From assembly GCA_031265345.1 (NCBI GenBank), contig JAISCU010000316.1, positions 1 through 6,114 on the forward strand: a DNA stretch of 6,114 nucleotides, written 5' to 3'. Both the position numbers and the translations under genes were made by a program. Below are positions 4,921-6,114 of this stretch, in pieces. How positions within the stretch are numbered: position 1 is the stretch's first letter; every line of letters starts with the position of its first letter. The notes below the pieces were generated by a model that was not told where the DNA came from, searched no databases, and saw nothing but the letters and a program-made list of their open reading frames with translations. This DNA is from Bifidobacteriaceae bacterium (GTDB lineage Bacteria; Actinomycetota; Actinomycetes; Actinomycetales; WQXJ01).

Positions 4921-6114
4921 GGCCTCGTCCTTGCCGTGGCACATCTTGTACTTCTTGCCGCTGCCGCACGGGCACGGCTTGTTCCGACCGGTGCCGGGAT
5001 AGGCCTTCAGTTTGGGCTTATCCTCGGCCGATGCCGCCCGGTTGCGCCGCACCACGGGCTGGTCGCCGCCGTCCTCCGAGGGCGCCGAGTACTGGAACGC
5101 TCCGGCGTCCTCGCGCGGGCCTTCGAGCCCCTTGGCCACTACTTGGGCGCCGACCCTGGCTGGTTCGCGACCGGGGCCGCCCGGCGCGGTGGCGGTGACC
5201 GTGGTGTCGCCGGCCGCGGAATCGGCGACTGCCGGGGCGGTGATGGAGGAGCCGTCGCCGGACTGGACCGTCGCGGTCGCCTGCCTGGCCGCCGGGGCCG
5301 ACTGAGCGGCATCGGCCACTTGGACCTCGAGATTGAACAGGTAGCCGACCGTCTCCTCCTTGATGGCCTCGTTCATGGCCAGGAACATGTGGTAGCCCTC
5401 GCGCTGGTACTCCACCAGGGGGTCGCGCTGGGCCATGGCGCGCAAGCCGATGCCCTCCTTGAGGTAATCCATCTCATACAAATGTTCACGCCATTTGCGG
5501 TCCAGCACCGCGAGCAGGACGCGGCGCTCCAACTCGCGCATGGCGTCCGGGCCGATCTCCGTCTCCCGAGTCTCGTAGGCCAGGTGGATATCCGACTCGA
5601 GCTCGCGGTCCAACAGCTCCTTTGTGAGCGCGCGCTTGGAGCCCACCTCCGCGATCAGGTCGTCAGGGGTGACCGTGGCCGGGAAGACGGCCTTGAGCTG
5701 CGTCCACAACTGGTCCAGGTCCCACTCCTCGGGCGCCTCCGAACTGGTGGCCTCCTCGACGAAGGACTTGGTGACATCGTCCAGGAAACCCTGGATGCGG
5801 CCCTCCAGATCCTCGCCGTGCAGGATCGCCCGGCGCACCTCGTAGACCACGGTGCGCTGGCGGTTCATGACGTCGTCGTACTTGAGGACGTTCTTGCGGA
5901 TCTCGAAGTTGGTGGATTCGACCTGGCTCTGCGCCGAGGCGATCCCCCTGGTCACGAGCTTGGACTCGAGCGGCAGGTCCTCCGGGAAGCCGGTCATGGA
6001 CATGACCCGCTCGGTCAACTGGGAGTTGAACCGGCGCATCAGATCGTCCTCCAGGGACAGGTAGAAGCGCGACTCGCCCGGGTCGCCCTGGCGCCCGGAG
6101 CGGCCGCGCAACTG
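4918..6114 (-). CDS. secA: Protein translocase ATPase SecA, C-terminal part (5' end outside window)
   Basis: SecA is the cytoplasmic ATPase motor that drives unfolded preproteins through SecYEG. The window holds its last 398 residues; the gene continues past 6114, so no start is present. The fragment opens with helicase motif VI (QLRGRSGRQGDPGESR, residues 1-16) of the second nucleotide-binding fold. It then runs through the helical scaffold and wing domains, including WREHLYEMDYLKEGIGLRA starting at W208, the two-helix finger region. From about 265 to 377 comes a low-complexity linker rich in Ala, Thr, Ser and Gly. The protein ends with the zinc-binding tail CPCGSGKKYKMCH (C381, C383, C392, H393), which in other bacteria contacts SecB, phospholipid or the ribosome. 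The full tail suggests the main housekeeping SecA (SecA1), since actinobacterial SecA2 proteins generally lack it. The TAG stop lies 12 bases from the hisN stop. Confidence 0.97.
   Translation of the reverse strand, partial: QLRGRSGRQGDPGESRFYLSLEDDLMRRFNSQLTERVMSMTGFPEDLPLESKLVTRGIASAQSQVESTNFEIRKNVLKYDDVMNRQRTVVYEVRRAILHGEDLEGRIQGFLDDVTKSFVEEATSSEAPEEWDLDQLWTQLKAVFPATVTPDDLIAEVGSKRALTKELLDRELESDIHLAYETRETEIGPDAMRELERRVLLAVLDRKWREHLYEMDYLKEGIGLRAMAQRDPLVEYQREGYHMFLAMNEAIKEETVGYLFNLEVQVADAAQSAPAARQATATVQSGDGSSITAPAVADSAAGDTTVTATAPGGPGREPARVGAQVVAKGLEGPREDAGAFQYSAPSEDGGDQPVVRRNRAASAEDKPKLKAYPGTGRNKPCPCGSGKKYKMCHGKDEA

Noticed and set aside
5012..5305. Plus-strand frame of 97 codons opposite the SecA linker
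   Set aside because: It is the mirror of the Ala/Thr-rich linker of SecA, without a motif or ribosome binding site.

Overview
The window is high-GC DNA with actinobacterial gene content, and it looks like an ordinary chromosomal housekeeping and stress-response neighbourhood rather than a mobile or accessory region. The evidence is a SigR/SigH-type ECF sigma factor followed by its zinc anti-sigma factor RsrA, an AroA of mycobacterial/streptomycete type, a 24-residue bL37 ribosomal protein gene, and frequent GTG starts with GTGA stop/start overlaps. Genus cannot be read from the sequence alone. I saw no transposase, integrase, tRNA, rRNA, CRISPR array or phage gene.

Layout: 1-95 is non-coding and carries a possible promoter for a tiny plus-strand gene, bL37 (96-170). 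A strong GC-rich inverted repeat (184-223) separates bL37 from the convergent minus-strand pair sigR-rsrA (505-1125 and 233-508), whose stop and start codons overlap. The divergent region 1126-1258 holds a good match to a SigR-dependent promoter pointing into sigR, which implies positive autoregulation. A perfect 15-bp palindrome fills most of the spacer of that promoter. On the plus strand a tightly packed four-gene unit follows: a DoxX-like membrane protein (1259-1699), aroA (1696-2994), rsgA (2991-4004) and a hisN/inositol-monophosphatase family gene (3997-4905). Each gene overlaps the next by 4 or 8 bases. After a 12-base gap comes the convergent 3' part of secA (4918-6114, minus), whose 5' end lies outside the window.

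Functionally, SigR and RsrA form a thiol-redox switch: oxidation of zinc-bound RsrA would free SigR to transcribe its own gene and a disulfide-stress regulon. The plus-strand unit mixes shikimate pathway (AroA), small-subunit ribosome maturation (RsgA), a phosphatase likely for histidine or inositol metabolism, and a membrane protein of unknown role. SecA is the ATPase motor of the Sec translocase. I found no convincing new biological system. The points most worth a second look are the palindrome inside the SigR promoter, the choice between a near-leaderless long SigR and a shorter form, and the easily missed bL37 gene.
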